A stretch of DNA of 56,279 nucleotides. Source: Bacillota bacterium. GTDB lineage: Bacteria > Bacillota > Clostridia > Peptostreptococcales > Anaerovoracaceae. Of this stretch, positions 48,071 to 56,279 are shown one piece after another. The DNA is taken from positions 1 to 56,279 of the forward strand of contig JAEZLP010000048.1 of NCBI GenBank assembly GCA_023415235.1, written 5' to 3'. Under the pieces are notes generated by a model that was not told the origin of the DNA, did not search any database, and saw only the letters and a list, made by a program, of their open reading frames with translations. The position numbers and the translations under genes are program-made. Within the stretch, counting starts at the first letter, position 1; every line of letters starts with the position of its first letter.

Positions 48071-49267
48071 ATGAAAGCAAGTACGGATGTCATGCAAAAC
48101 CAAATTTTCACAAAGCCTTACAACTTCATGCTGGTCGTAAGCGTTCTTTCCTATACCGGCCATTACATGCTTATGGCAACGGTACCGCTCTATGCCAAGG
48201 AGCTGGGCGGCAGCAATGTCATCGCCGGCTTGATGGTCACCGCGCTTACCGTCTCAGCGCTGCTGTTTCGGCCATTATTCGGTTCTCTGATCGATGAAAG
48301 AGGAAGAAAAGCGGTACTTGTCATTGGCGGGATTATTTTTGTCCTGGCCTCCGTCTTTTACTGCTTTGCCGGTACGATTTTGTTCTTGCTTGTCCTGCGG
48401 ATTCTGAACGGGATCGGTTTCAGCGCCCATACCTCGGCTGCAGGTACGATAGCTTCCGATTTGACTCCAAAATCGCGTCTCGCAGAGGGAATGGGCTATT
48501 ACGGCATTTCCATCATAGTCGGTACGGCAATCGGGCCTTCCTTGGGGCTGAGTCTGAGCAACCGTGAAGGATTCCAGTCTATGTTCCTCGGCGTACTCCT
48601 GATCTGGACCGTCGGCTTGATATTCTCTTTCCTGGTGAATTATGAAGGGAAAAGGATGAAAAATACGGGTTCTAATGCCTGCACTGAGCTTGCTGTTGAG
48701 AACAGAAAGGAAAAAAGTGGATTTCTGGAAAAGACGTCTCTTTTTCCTTCCTTGGTTATGTTTTTTGTGTCCCTCGCCTTTGGAGCGGTTATCACATTTT
48801 TGCCTTCCTATGGAGTTGTCCGCGGAATAGAGCCCATCGGCTCCTTCTTTGTCATCTATTCGATTGCCGTATTGATTTCCAGACTGACCACCGGCAAGCT
48901 TGCCGATCGCCACGGCTTCGGAATTGTTCTTGTTCCGTCTCTCGCGGCCTTGTTTCTGTCCATGGTAATCCTTGCATTTGCAGAATCGATGGCAGTGGTT
49001 CTGGTGGCTGCAGTGTTTTTTGGCATCGGCTTCGGAACGTCCTATCCCATTTCAAATGCAATCGTAATCAAGCTTTGCCCGGAGAACAGAAGAGGCGCGG
49101 CAACTTCGACCATCCTGGCTTCCATGGATCTAGGCATCGGATCAGGCGCTCTGATTTGGGGAGCGGTGCTGGAGGCTGCCGATTTTATGACAGTATATCT
49201 GGCGTCGTCTCTTTGCGCGGTTATTTCCATTCTGGTTTATCTCTTCTTCGTTCATAAGAAGCTTTGA
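48071..49267 (+). CDS. Major facilitator superfamily transporter
   Basis: An MFS carrier of about 398 residues with 12 helices. The loop motif RPLFGSLIDERGRKAV between helices 2 and 3 is typical of drug:proton or acid antiporters, and GKLADRHGFGIVL is its repeat in the second half. The ATG at 48071 has GGGAAGTGA upstream; an ATG at 48038 lies inside the tandem repeat and lacks a clear site. Located between the TRAP genes and the oxidase operon, so it may export a product or import substrate; this is inference. Confidence 0.88.
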   Translation: MKASTDVMQNQIFTKPYNFMLVVSVLSYTGHYMLMATVPLYAKELGGSNVIAGLMVTALTVSALLFRPLFGSLIDERGRKAVLVIGGIIFVLASVFYCFAGTILFLLVLRILNGIGFSAHTSAAGTIASDLTPKSRLAEGMGYYGISIIVGTAIGPSLGLSLSNREGFQSMFLGVLLIWTVGLIFSFLVNYEGKRMKNTGSNACTELAVENRKEKSGFLEKTSLFPSLVMFFVSLAFGAVITFLPSYGVVRGIEPIGSFFVIYSIAVLISRLTTGKLADRHGFGIVLVPSLAALFLSMVILAFAESMAVVLVAAVFFGIGFGTSYPISNAIVIKLCPENRRGAATSTILASMDLGIGSGALIWGAVLEAADFMTVYLASSLCAVISILVYLFFVHKKL

Positions 49268-49290
49268 CCTTCTCCACCATGCCGTACTAT

Positions 49291-49335
49291 AAAACAAATG
49301 TTGGGCTGACCAGACGGCAGCCCAACATTTGTTTT
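49291..49335. terminator. Bidirectional terminator between the MFS and oxidase genes
   Basis: A perfect 18-bp stem (49291-49308 with 49318-49335; core ATGTTGGGCTG) with a 9-base loop and A/T tracts within the arms. It serves both convergent transcripts. Confidence 0.9.
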
Positions 49336-49366
49336 CGATTCAGTTCTGTTTGTATTGAAAGGATTG

Positions 49367-51007
49367 TTATTGCTCTCTCGGCAAAATGGTATACATTCTG
49401 TCGCAAACATTATTGGGGTCAAACAGCTCTTTGATCTGCGCCTGAACATCGAAGACATAGGGCTGCTTGGCTTTTCTCAGTTCATCATACAGCTTCTGAT
49501 CCGACCAGCCGATCTGCAGATAGATATACTCTTTCCCCGGCGGATAGCCGTTTGCCAGAGCATCCTTGACCGCATCCTCCATATGCTTGATTCCGGCCTC
49601 TACGGATTCATAATCTGCCGGGTCATAGGATACGAACTGTTCAAACCCCATAGCGCCGCCGCCAGAAAGTCCGCTGCCGCAGCCCATCAAGGCGTCACCG
49701 CCACACTGAACAAGCTTGCCGTCCTTTGCGTCTCTTTCCAGACCGGCCGCCGCGATGGGAGCATAGCCTTTCACCCAGTCAGGCGTACCGGACTGCATCC
49801 AGCTTCCAAGATAACCGCCGACCCACACGAAGTTCAGGTGCTTGTGTCCCAGCCTCTGCAAATACATGTTGGTAAACTCGGCCATATCCTTCGTACAATA
49901 TTTTTCGACCTTCCAGCCGCCCACTTCCTCAAGAATCTGATCCAGGATCTTATCCTGGAGCTCGATATCTCTCTTCGAACGGCCGGAAAGGATTAATTGG
50001 AAGGATATTCTCATCTCTTCCGTCAGCGCCTGGATTTCCGGATCCTTCGCCATCGTTTCGACGTCATTCAGCGTCTTGGTATGGTCGTTGTACATGAGCC
50101 AGAAGGCCGGCGCCAGATCCGCTCCCGCAAGGTTGAACTGCCTGTGGAAGATATATCCGATTTCATTGTCATAAATCTTGTAGTAACAATCTGCCCACGC
50201 GTCCCAGGTAGATACGGCAATGGTATAGACTCTGTGGTTCTCCGGAATCGGCAAGCGATACGCAGGAATGGTCCCCTGAACGTCCATCTTTGCGGGCCCG
50301 GTCCATGGCGATAACTTGATCGCACATTTGGTGTAAACGCCTAAGCCCCCTCTGGAACCCATAACTCCGCGGTTCATCCCTCTGACGCTTGGGCCCGGTC
50401 CTTCGCTGCAGAACCATTTCCCGGTGGAGTTGAGGGATCCTATCTTTAAAACCTCTCCTTCCGGTGTAACCCATTCAAAGCCCAGCAAATTATCGGAGTT
50501 GTGACCCATATAGAATGTGCTGGGGCCGGGGCCGAAATAAGCGCATGCGCTCGCTACGATGGAAGTTGTCGAGCCTGCTCCGATGATATTCAGATTCAGT
50601 CCCTTTTTCATTACTTCAGCCTGCAGCGTCGCACAGATTACATATGGCTCCACGATGGCAACCATGTTTTTTTCGTCGATCTCTATGATTTTATTCATCC
50701 TTCTCAGATCCAGCTGAATCGTATCCTCGTCGTCCTTCAGCGGAGCGGCCCAATGATACCAGCCGGTTGAAATGGGCTTTAATTTGATATGATATTTGTT
50801 GCAGACCTTTGTGACTGCCTGAACCTCTTCGGTGCTGCCAGGCAAAACGACAGCCACAGGTCTTGGCATATAATGGCTCTGATTTGGCCTTACAGTCTCT
50901 GCTAGCCATTCAAATGCGTAGGAATCCATAAACGCCGGATCATCGGAAATATATTCCGGTCCGACGATATCCTCTAATGCGCGATACGCGTCTTTAGACA
51001 GTGCCAT
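49367..51007 (-). CDS. FAD-linked oxidase, PCMH/vanillyl-alcohol-oxidase superfamily (subunit A)
   Basis: A 546-residue flavoprotein. The FAD-binding PCMH domain (about 45-240) has RPVAVVLPGSTEEVQAV and MGSRGGLGVYT; the C-terminal substrate domain ends FDPNNVCDRMY, the motif near the FAD edge in the GlcD/VAO group. It probably oxidises a hydroxy acid or alcohol and passes electrons to the iron-sulfur partner. AGGAGG precedes the ATG. Third gene of the operon 53789-49367, after another FAD oxidase and the CCG protein. Substrate unknown. Confidence 0.85.
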   Translation of the reverse strand: MALSKDAYRALEDIVGPEYISDDPAFMDSYAFEWLAETVRPNQSHYMPRPVAVVLPGSTEEVQAVTKVCNKYHIKLKPISTGWYHWAAPLKDDEDTIQLDLRRMNKIIEIDEKNMVAIVEPYVICATLQAEVMKKGLNLNIIGAGSTTSIVASACAYFGPGPSTFYMGHNSDNLLGFEWVTPEGEVLKIGSLNSTGKWFCSEGPGPSVRGMNRGVMGSRGGLGVYTKCAIKLSPWTGPAKMDVQGTIPAYRLPIPENHRVYTIAVSTWDAWADCYYKIYDNEIGYIFHRQFNLAGADLAPAFWLMYNDHTKTLNDVETMAKDPEIQALTEEMRISFQLILSGRSKRDIELQDKILDQILEEVGGWKVEKYCTKDMAEFTNMYLQRLGHKHLNFVWVGGYLGSWMQSGTPDWVKGYAPIAAAGLERDAKDGKLVQCGGDALMGCGSGLSGGGAMGFEQFVSYDPADYESVEAGIKHMEDAVKDALANGYPPGKEYIYLQIGWSDQKLYDELRKAKQPYVFDVQAQIKELFDPNNVCDRMYTILPREQ

Positions 51008-51026
51008 GTTAACCCTCCTTTTCTGG

Positions 51027-52295
51027 CTAAATTGCCTGTTTTACAAGCTCAAGAATATCGATGACCTCCATTTTGCGAGCATCCGCTTCGATATCCATAA
51101 AGTTTCTCTCGCACCATGGACATGCGCTGACAATTGCTTCCGCACCGGTTGCCTGCGCCTCTTCGATTCTTTCCATTGCTGTTTGCTTGGCGAATTCAGG
51201 ATATGCTTCTTTGACTCCGCCGCCGGCACCGCAGCACCATGCGCCTTCCTTGATCCGTTCCATTTCAATAAGTTCTACACCCGGAATCGCTTTCAGGATG
51301 TTTCTTGGTGCCTCATATACACCATACGCGCCGATATACCTCGGTCTCGGCGGATCATAAACCACTGCCTGCCCGAATATCTTCTTTTCCTTGCCGTCCC
51401 ACGGGATATACGGTTCGCCCTGCCTGCCCAGATAGCACGGGTCATGATATGTAACTTTCTTGTTAACAGGCTTTGTAAACCGGATCTTGCCTTCTCGGAT
51501 CAGACGGTCGACAAACTCAACCATATGCAATACTTCAATGGTCGATCCATTCTGTGGATAGAGCCGTTTAAACGTGTGGTAGCAGTCTGCGCAGGGAGTA
51601 ATGACCGTCTTTACCCCGGCCTTCTTCCAGGCCGCCAGATTTCTGTCAGCTCCGTTGTTATAGTCATCTTTGTATCCCATATGATACGCCCTGCCGCCGC
51701 AGCAATTCTCTTCCTTGCCCATGATACCAAAGTCTACTCCGGCATTCTGAAGAATTTCCACGGAAATTCTGGCAACCTTCTGAAGCTCCGAATCGTAGGA
51801 ATATTGGCAGCCCGCATGGAATACCACCTCCGCGGTTTCCTTTGTCAAATCCTTTATTTTGAGGCCGTCTGCCCAATCGCCTTTTTTGTCCTTCGGCTTC
51901 TTGAGCATGTTGTTCAGCTTGCGATAGCCTTCGATCACCTGATCGTGCTCATGAATGGTATGCCCGCCTTTCACCATAGTAAAGCGGAGTTCATGCATCG
52001 CAGCCAGGGGTTCCATATCATAACGGCAAATCTTGCAGGTTACATCGCAGTTTCCGCACATTTGACATTTAAATACGGATTCCTTCAGTTTGTCCGTTAC
52101 TTCAACCCTGTTTTCCAGCAGGGACAGAGCGGTAACGTATCTTCCGCCTGCCGAATAGGAATGGAAATGGTTGAATTCTATGCTCGGGCAGCCTTTGGAA
52201 AATCTCCAGCTCTTGATTAAATCTATAGGAACCCACTTGCAATAAGCGCATCGAGTGCAACGCAGCGCGTCCGCTCTGAAATCTTCGAGTGACAT
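51027..52295 (-). CDS. Iron-sulfur protein with two CCG domains (HdrD/GlcF-like)
   Basis: A 422-residue electron carrier. Ferredoxin-like cysteines occur as CTRCAYCKWVP with a distal GCP, and CQMCGNCDVTCK; two cysteine-rich CCG domains follow (CCGGRAYHMG and CCGAGGG). It should accept electrons from the two flanking FAD oxidases, as in glycolate- and lactate-oxidising complexes, and pass them to an unidentified acceptor. No membrane helix or etfAB is seen. AGGAGGTG precedes the ATG; spaced 19-24 bases from both oxidases. Confidence 0.9.
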   Translation of the reverse strand: MSLEDFRADALRCTRCAYCKWVPIDLIKSWRFSKGCPSIEFNHFHSYSAGGRYVTALSLLENRVEVTDKLKESVFKCQMCGNCDVTCKICRYDMEPLAAMHELRFTMVKGGHTIHEHDQVIEGYRKLNNMLKKPKDKKGDWADGLKIKDLTKETAEVVFHAGCQYSYDSELQKVARISVEILQNAGVDFGIMGKEENCCGGRAYHMGYKDDYNNGADRNLAAWKKAGVKTVITPCADCYHTFKRLYPQNGSTIEVLHMVEFVDRLIREGKIRFTKPVNKKVTYHDPCYLGRQGEPYIPWDGKEKKIFGQAVVYDPPRPRYIGAYGVYEAPRNILKAIPGVELIEMERIKEGAWCCGAGGGVKEAYPEFAKQTAMERIEEAQATGAEAIVSACPWCERNFMDIEADARKMEVIDILELVKQAI

Positions 52296-52319
52296 TCTTT
52301 ACACCTCCTGTTTGGTTAA

Positions 52320-53789
52320 TTAAAAGCAAAGCTTTCCGGGATTCATTACATTGTTCGGATCGAAAATTTTCTTTAATTTCCGCAACGTCGTTGTACTGTC
52401 TAAATCTCGTTGGTACACCAGTTCCGACCACATCCCGTACGGCCTTGAGAAGTACGCGCCCTGAGCGGCCAGTTCCCTGCTCACTTTTTCATAAAGCGCC
52501 TGCACCTTTTCTGTTTCTTTCTTATTGCTTGGATCATACGGCAGATTGAACTCGCAATGATATACTGCGCCCTGGTGCTGAGGTTGAATATAAATCCCGA
52601 TGTCGTTTGAACAGAAGCCCAGCGCATCCGCTGCGGAATACATGGTTTTGAGATACTGGGGAGTTTTATCCAATGGTGTCATAAAGAAAATATCCTGGCA
52701 GCCGCCTTTATAATTCAGCTTCCAGTAATTCTCACTGGAGGGAGTTAAGATGGTGTCAAGCAGCGCTTTACTGCTGATTCCTGGGATACCGGTAACGACA
52801 TTCAGACCGAACTGCTGCGCGGTATCGATGATATCCTGAACCATCACGGCAAGCTTCTCGTCGGCATATAACGCTCTGCCGGCAACACCCATCAGCATGA
52901 TCCAGCGGGGCAGCTGCTGTTTCAGTTCCGAAATTTTTTGGGCATTTCCGCCCATCATATTAGCGAGCTGCGCCTGATTGACAATCATAACCTCGTCGCC
53001 CATCCTCAGTCGCTGGGTTCGATAAGAGAAATCAATCAGATCTTCAAGCTTATCCGCCGGTATGATAAGGAGCTTACGGGTGTCAGGAAGGATTTCACAT
53101 TTTACCGACGCCCAAAAGACTATTCCCATCGTTCCTTGCGAACCGGTTATTATTTTTGTAAAGTCTGTGGCATTGGGGCCTTTCGGGTCTACTTGAGCCA
53201 TACCGGCTTTCCATTGGTCTTCCAGATTATAAGGGCCGTTCCCGGCTTCACCGGTATAGAGCTTTATCCCATTTCCCCAGATTACGCCGCAGTTCCTCAA
53301 CGGCTCTGTCAGAGAATACTGATATCTCGGGATTACTGTCGGCTGTCTTTCGAGAAGGCTTGCAACAACAGATTTATTTTTTCTAGGAAGCAAAGGCATC
53401 GTCACTCTCAATCCTTCTTTTGCGAGTTCCGCTTCCAGCTGATCATATGTAACGCCGGGTTCTATTACCGCAACTCTGTTTCTGCGATCAATTCTCAAAA
53501 TCTTCTTCATTCCGCTCAGATCGACAATTACAGCACCCGCTGCGCTAGGTACCGTATCGCCGTTAAAGTGGGGAGCCCCTGAACTTACAGGAATTAGCGG
53601 CGTCTTTGTCTCGTTTGCCCATTGAACCAACTCCTGGATTTGATCGGCGTTGGCAGGTTTTACAACGAACCATGGTCTGAGGCTTCGTTTAAAACTCTGA
53701 TCCTTCGCGTAGGACTCAAGAATCATCAAACCGTCGAGGACATTTTCTTTTCCGACAATCTGCGATAGTCTTTCTTTTATTTCATCCAC
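52320..53789 (-). CDS. FAD-linked oxidase, PCMH/VAO superfamily (subunit B)
   Basis: A 489-residue flavoprotein clearly different from subunit A. The PCMH domain (about 38-215) has PANADQIQELVQWANETKTPLIPVSSG in parts, RNRVAVIEPGVTYDQLEAEL and GSQGTMGIVFWASV; the C-terminal cap ends FDPNNVMNPGKLCF. It resembles the 4-cresol-dehydrogenase/vanillyl-alcohol-oxidase branch. First gene of the operon. The start is GTG at 53789 with AAGGAGG eight bases upstream. The promoter and operator lie directly upstream. Confidence 0.85.
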   Translation of the reverse strand: MDEIKERLSQIVGKENVLDGLMILESYAKDQSFKRSLRPWFVVKPANADQIQELVQWANETKTPLIPVSSGAPHFNGDTVPSAAGAVIVDLSGMKKILRIDRRNRVAVIEPGVTYDQLEAELAKEGLRVTMPLLPRKNKSVVASLLERQPTVIPRYQYSLTEPLRNCGVIWGNGIKLYTGEAGNGPYNLEDQWKAGMAQVDPKGPNATDFTKIITGSQGTMGIVFWASVKCEILPDTRKLLIIPADKLEDLIDFSYRTQRLRMGDEVMIVNQAQLANMMGGNAQKISELKQQLPRWIMLMGVAGRALYADEKLAVMVQDIIDTAQQFGLNVVTGIPGISSKALLDTILTPSSENYWKLNYKGGCQDIFFMTPLDKTPQYLKTMYSAADALGFCSNDIGIYIQPQHQGAVYHCEFNLPYDPSNKKETEKVQALYEKVSRELAAQGAYFSRPYGMWSELVYQRDLDSTTTLRKLKKIFDPNNVMNPGKLCF

Positions 53790-53824
53790 TTTTTATACCT
53801 CCTTATTGGTATTAGAACATTTCC

Positions 53825-53855
53825 GAATATTATTCGCCGAATATCGTTCGTTGAA
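53825..53855. promoter_or_regulatory. Operator 2 of the TRAP/oxidase regulon
   Basis: A 31-bp element with TTCGCCGAA and TTCGTTGAA units, 25/31 identical to 44784-44814 in the same plus-strand orientation. It lies nine bases downstream of the oxidase promoter -10 box. Confidence 0.8.
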
Positions 53856-53863
53856 ACAAGTTC

Positions 53864-53892
53864 ATTATATGATAATATCCCCCGCTTGTAAA
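53864..53892 (-). promoter_or_regulatory. Promoter of the oxidase operon
   Basis: On the minus strand TTTACA (53892-53887), 17-bp spacer, TATAAT (53869-53864). Confidence 0.8.
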
Positions 53893-53969
53893 GGGGTTTT
53901 GCGAGGAAATATAATTGTGCGCCATAAAAAAATTCTTATAATTCCTTGGATAAAGCGCAATATATTCTT

Positions 53970-53998
53970 TTGACAATTTAGAGTGTATGATTTATCAT
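53970..53998 (+). promoter_or_regulatory. Promoter of the tetR gene
   Basis: TTGACA (53970-53975), 17-bp spacer, TATCAT (53993-53998). No operator copy overlaps it. Confidence 0.75.
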
Positions 53999-54034
53999 TA
54001 AAGAAAAAAATATATGAAATAATAGGTGATCACA

Positions 54035-54676
54035 TTGCACAAGAAAATGACAAGCCGACAAATGCAAGCGATTGAAACACGAAACAAGATCTACAATACC
54101 GCTTTTAATTTAATGTCCAAAAAAGGCTTTAACAACATTACGATCGAGGATATCAGCAAAAAGGCGGGGGTGTCAGTCGGTGCATTTTACCATTACTTTA
54201 AATCGAAAGACGACATTTTGTTTGAAGTATATCAAAGGGCCGACAATTACTTTCGAGATACCGTCAAGGACAAGCTAAAATCCGACAACTCTCTGGATCA
54301 GATCGTAGAGTATTTTCGGTACTATGCAAGATATTCAGAACAGACGAAGATCGGCTTTACAATCCACCTATATAATACTGAGAATAAATTTTTCCTGAAA
54401 AAAGGAAGATTGATGCAGTCCATCCTGAACGACATTATCAAGGAGGGGCAGAGAAAGAATGAGATCACGAAAGAGAAAAGCTCTGAGGAAATCGTAGATT
54501 TGCTTTTCTTGGTTGCCCGTGGGGTTATCTTTGATTGGGGGTTAAATGACGGTAAATATAAGCTAGAGGAAAAAATGATAGAGCTTTTTAAACTTCAGGC
54601 CCAAATCTATAAGGCAAAAGATTACGAAAATGATGCAAGTAATGAAGACAGTACAAGCAATGAAAGCAATGAATAA
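54035..54676 (+). CDS. TetR-family regulator of the TRAP/oxidase regulon
   Basis: A TetR protein of about 213 residues with HTH segment ITIEDISKKAGVSVGAFYHYFKSKDDIL and a divergent ligand-binding domain. The TTG at 54035 follows GGTGAT; a GTG at 54026 is within that site. The tail is hydrophilic and repetitive (YENDASNEDSTSNESNE). It is divergent from the oxidase operon whose promoter carries the shared operator, so it most likely represses oxidases and transporter until a substrate or CoA-ester binds. Confidence 0.88.
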   Translation: MHKKMTSRQMQAIETRNKIYNTAFNLMSKKGFNNITIEDISKKAGVSVGAFYHYFKSKDDILFEVYQRADNYFRDTVKDKLKSDNSLDQIVEYFRYYARYSEQTKIGFTIHLYNTENKFFLKKGRLMQSILNDIIKEGQRKNEITKEKSSEEIVDLLFLVARGVIFDWGLNDGKYKLEEKMIELFKLQAQIYKAKDYENDASNEDSTSNESNE

Positions 54677-54799
54677 ATATTTTTTTTGCAGGTATCACAC
54701 TTTTTGAGCAGGGCTCATAGTATATAGTGTATGTTTGCTAATCCTTTAGCCACATTAAATCTTTTCAAAAACTTAATATATAAACACCTCGAGTTTCTG

Positions 54800-54824
54800 C
54801 GCCCGCATATATGCGGGCGTTTTT
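54800..54824 (+). terminator. Terminator of the tetR gene
   Basis: CGCCCGCATATATGCGGGCG (54800-54819) is a perfect palindrome followed by five T. It lies 120 bases after the stop; the gap 54677-54799 shows no gene. Confidence 0.85.
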
Positions 54825-54913
54825 ACTTGCATCTTTTTCCGGCATCTCTGCACCCTATTGTCAGACCATCATAAAATAATATGGAAGAAACCCATGAAAG
54901 GAGATAATTCACC

Positions 54914-55240
54914 TTGGATAATATAGAATCTCAAATAGAAAAGCTCAGAGATGAGGAAGAGCCCTATGTGGGTATGTCGGTCTCCGGGATGAACCGATAC
55001 ATGGATCGCCGGCGCCGGGATATGGATCGGCGACGGCCTGATACGGGTCGGCATCGGCCTGATATGGAGCATTGTGACGATGAGCATATCCGTCAGGATC
55101 CTCTGGCGGGAGTGCCCCTGGCAATGACGTATACTCCCTGGCAGCAGTGGTGCGAAACCTATGAACCCGCCGTAGCTCACCATAGAGGCACCATTTTTCC
55201 GGAACTGGATTTACCGTTCCTGGCGGGAGGTGACTGTTAA
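54914..55240 (+). CDS. cotJA: Spore coat protein CotJA
   Basis: A 108-residue CotJA-type protein. The conserved part is near the C-terminus: LAMTYTPWQQWCETYEP, FPELDLPFLAGG. Before it lies a low-complexity stretch of RRRxDMDRRRPD repeats (about 28-55). The start is TTG at 54914 with AAAGGAGA nine bases upstream. First gene of cotJABC, a coat operon expressed in the mother cell. Confidence 0.88.
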   Translation: MDNIESQIEKLRDEEEPYVGMSVSGMNRYMDRRRRDMDRRRPDTGRHRPDMEHCDDEHIRQDPLAGVPLAMTYTPWQQWCETYEPAVAHHRGTIFPELDLPFLAGGDC

Positions 55241-55241
55241 G

Positions 55242-55493
55242 ATGGACGGACGGGCCGAATTGCTGAGGCAGATACAGATCCTCGAATTTGTCATGTACGA
55301 CGCCGCTTTGTATCTTGACACTCATCCCTGTGATGAAACCGCTCTGGCATATTTTCATCACTACAAGAAAATGAAAGACGATGCCGTAGCCGAATTTACA
55401 GCATGCTACGGTCCCCTTACCATGGACACAGTAGAATCAACAAATAGATGGACCTGGATTGACAAGCCATGGCCCTGGGAAATGGAGGCATAG
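55242..55493 (+). CDS. cotJB: Spore coat protein CotJB
   Basis: An 83-residue CotJB (LLRQIQILEFVMYDAALYLDTHP, YGPLTMDTVESTNRWTWIDKPWPWE). The ATG at 55242 lies one base after the cotJA stop, with GGGAGGTGA upstream inside cotJA. Confidence 0.93.
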   Translation: MDGRAELLRQIQILEFVMYDAALYLDTHPCDETALAYFHHYKKMKDDAVAEFTACYGPLTMDTVESTNRWTWIDKPWPWEMEA

Positions 55494-55495
55494 AT

Positions 55496-56104
55496 ATGTG
55501 GACCTATGAGAAAAAATTGCAGTATCCCGTAAAAATTAAATGCCCGAATCCTGCAATCGCAAAAGTTGTCATCACGCAGGTGGGAGGTCCCGACGGAGAA
55601 CTGGCCGCCTCCATGCGATATCTCAGCCAGAGATATTCCATGCCTTATAAAGAAGTCGTCGGGGTGTTGAACGATATCGGCACCGAGGAACTGGCGCACC
55701 TGGAAATGGTCAGCGCTATCGTACATCAGCTGACCAGGAATATGACGATAGATCAGATCAAGGAAGCGGGTTTTGATACCTATTTTGTAGATCATACGGC
55801 GGGAATCTATCCCCAGGCGGCATCCGGCACTCCCTTTACCGCCAAGTTCTTCCAGTCAAAGGGCGACGCCATCACCGACCTCGTAGAAGATATGGCGGCA
55901 GAACAGAAGGCCAGGACCGTTTACGACAACATTCTCCGTCTGGTCGACGATCCCGATGTGAGAGATCCGATAAAATTCCTGCGGGAAAGAGAAATTGTGC
56001 ATTTCCAAAGATTTGGCGAAGCGCTCCGGGTTGTGGCGGATAACCTGGATTCGAAGAATTTCTACGCGTTCAATCCTTCCTTCGACAAGCCGATGCAAAA
56101 ATAA
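55496..56104 (+). CDS. cotJC: Spore coat protein CotJC, manganese-catalase family
   Basis: A 202-residue CotJC. The di-manganese four-helix bundle is indicated by GGPDGELAASMRYLSQRY, IGTEELAHLEMVSAIVHQL, DMAAEQKARTVYDNIL and REREIVHFQRFGEAL, which supply Glu and His ligands. It may remove peroxide in the coat. GGAGG lies ten bases before the ATG at 55496, and the gene starts two bases after the cotJB stop. Confidence 0.94.
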   Translation: MWTYEKKLQYPVKIKCPNPAIAKVVITQVGGPDGELAASMRYLSQRYSMPYKEVVGVLNDIGTEELAHLEMVSAIVHQLTRNMTIDQIKEAGFDTYFVDHTAGIYPQAASGTPFTAKFFQSKGDAITDLVEDMAAEQKARTVYDNILRLVDDPDVRDPIKFLREREIVHFQRFGEALRVVADNLDSKNFYAFNPSFDKPMQK

Positions 56105-56159
56105 TCAACGATTTGAGCACGTGACGCGCTTGCACTGCGGCGGAAAGCCTACAAATCAT

Positions 56160-56187
56160 AACTACCGGCTCAGCCGGTAGTTTGTTT
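56160..56187 (+). terminator. Terminator-like hairpin after cotJC
   Basis: AACTACCGGC-TCA-GCCGGTAGTT followed by TGTTT. It can end cotJABC transcripts, but see the possible mobile-element end; the hairpin may belong to that. Confidence 0.55.
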
Positions 56188-56189
56188 AT

Positions 56190-56279
56190 GCCCCTACAAG
56201 GGGCCCTTACCTGCCTACGTCTTAAGACGTACTGAAAGATCTGCCAACCGCACGTTCTTCTCTGGCTGCCCTAAAGGGC
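56190..56279 (-). pseudogene. Possible right end of an IS200/IS605-type element with the tail of a transposase-like ORF
   Basis: Three more inverted repeats crowd here: GCCCCT-ACA-AGGGGC (56190-56204), TACGTCTTAAGACGTA (56216-56231), GCCCT-AA-AGGGC (56268-56279). On the minus strand a frame entering from the window edge reads LGQPEKNVRLADL and ends at TAG (56217-56215), similar in flavour to TnpB C-termini. The rest is outside the window, so this is a weak call. Confidence 0.35.

Noticed and set aside
51006..52220. 404-codon plus-strand frame
   Set aside because: Mirror of the CCG iron-sulfur gene, which has all cysteine motifs and a ribosome site.
42331..53789. Link between the sulfur-storage compartment and the oxidase island through an organosulfur substrate
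   Set aside because: They are adjacent but divergent, with different regulatory sites; nothing in the oxidases or TRAP protein indicates sulfur.

Overview
This looks like a spore-forming, anaerobic Bacillota chromosome of the class Clostridia; an Anaerovoracaceae-like relative would fit, but no rRNA is present to confirm it. The evidence is the set of sporulation genes (yabP, yabQ, cotJABC), the walRK pair, a DnaD-type primosome protein, gdpP/yybS, ribonuclease M5, and a TRAP plus flavin/iron-sulfur catabolic cluster without respiratory genes. Shine-Dalgarno sites are strong and several starts are TTG or GTG. I see no tRNA, rRNA or CRISPR array.

Layout. 1-7450: alr; a Nif11-type precursor peptide; a GGDEF cyclase; a secreted DUF6273/stalk-domain protein; trxA; an EAL-HDOD protein. 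7569-11546: metal homeostasis, with znuABC and a Fur-family (Zur-like) regulator under a 33-bp palindrome, and a DtxR-family regulator divergent from a FeoB-associated Cys-rich peptide with three operator boxes between them. 11707-17963: ybaK, a TetR-controlled three-part ABC efflux operon, and a stand-alone KdpD N-terminal domain. 18229-22036: a membrane protein, a phosphate butyryltransferase-like enzyme, RidA, a second membrane protein, GIY-YIG and two GNATs. 22155-29409: one long minus-strand run, walR-walK-yabP-yabQ-divIC-rnmV-rsmA-LTA synthase.

29509-42203: an S8 protease, then the minus-strand block rpsF-ssb-rpsR-yybS-gdpP-rplI-dnaB-DUF1858-purA-dnaD-M23. Much of this and the walRK/yabPQ/rnmV-rsmA run correspond to genes that lie on both sides of the origin in Bacillus subtilis, so the window is probably origin-proximal, with accessory genes inserted.

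42331-44629: a Family 2A encapsulin shell gene overlapping a SufS-type cysteine desulfurase. This is the known desulfurase-encapsulin nanocompartment pair, implicated in sulfur storage, here with an unusually short cargo N-terminus.

44742-54676: an inducible catabolic island. A TRAP transporter (dctPQM), an MFS carrier, two dissimilar FAD-linked oxidases, a CCG-type iron-sulfur protein and a TetR regulator. The same 31-bp operator (25/31 identical) sits just downstream of the -10 box of both the TRAP promoter and the divergently oriented oxidase promoter 9 kb away, which ties uptake and oxidation into one regulon. The substrate is probably a carboxylate but cannot be named. The window ends with cotJABC and what may be the right end of an IS200/IS605-type element running off the edge.
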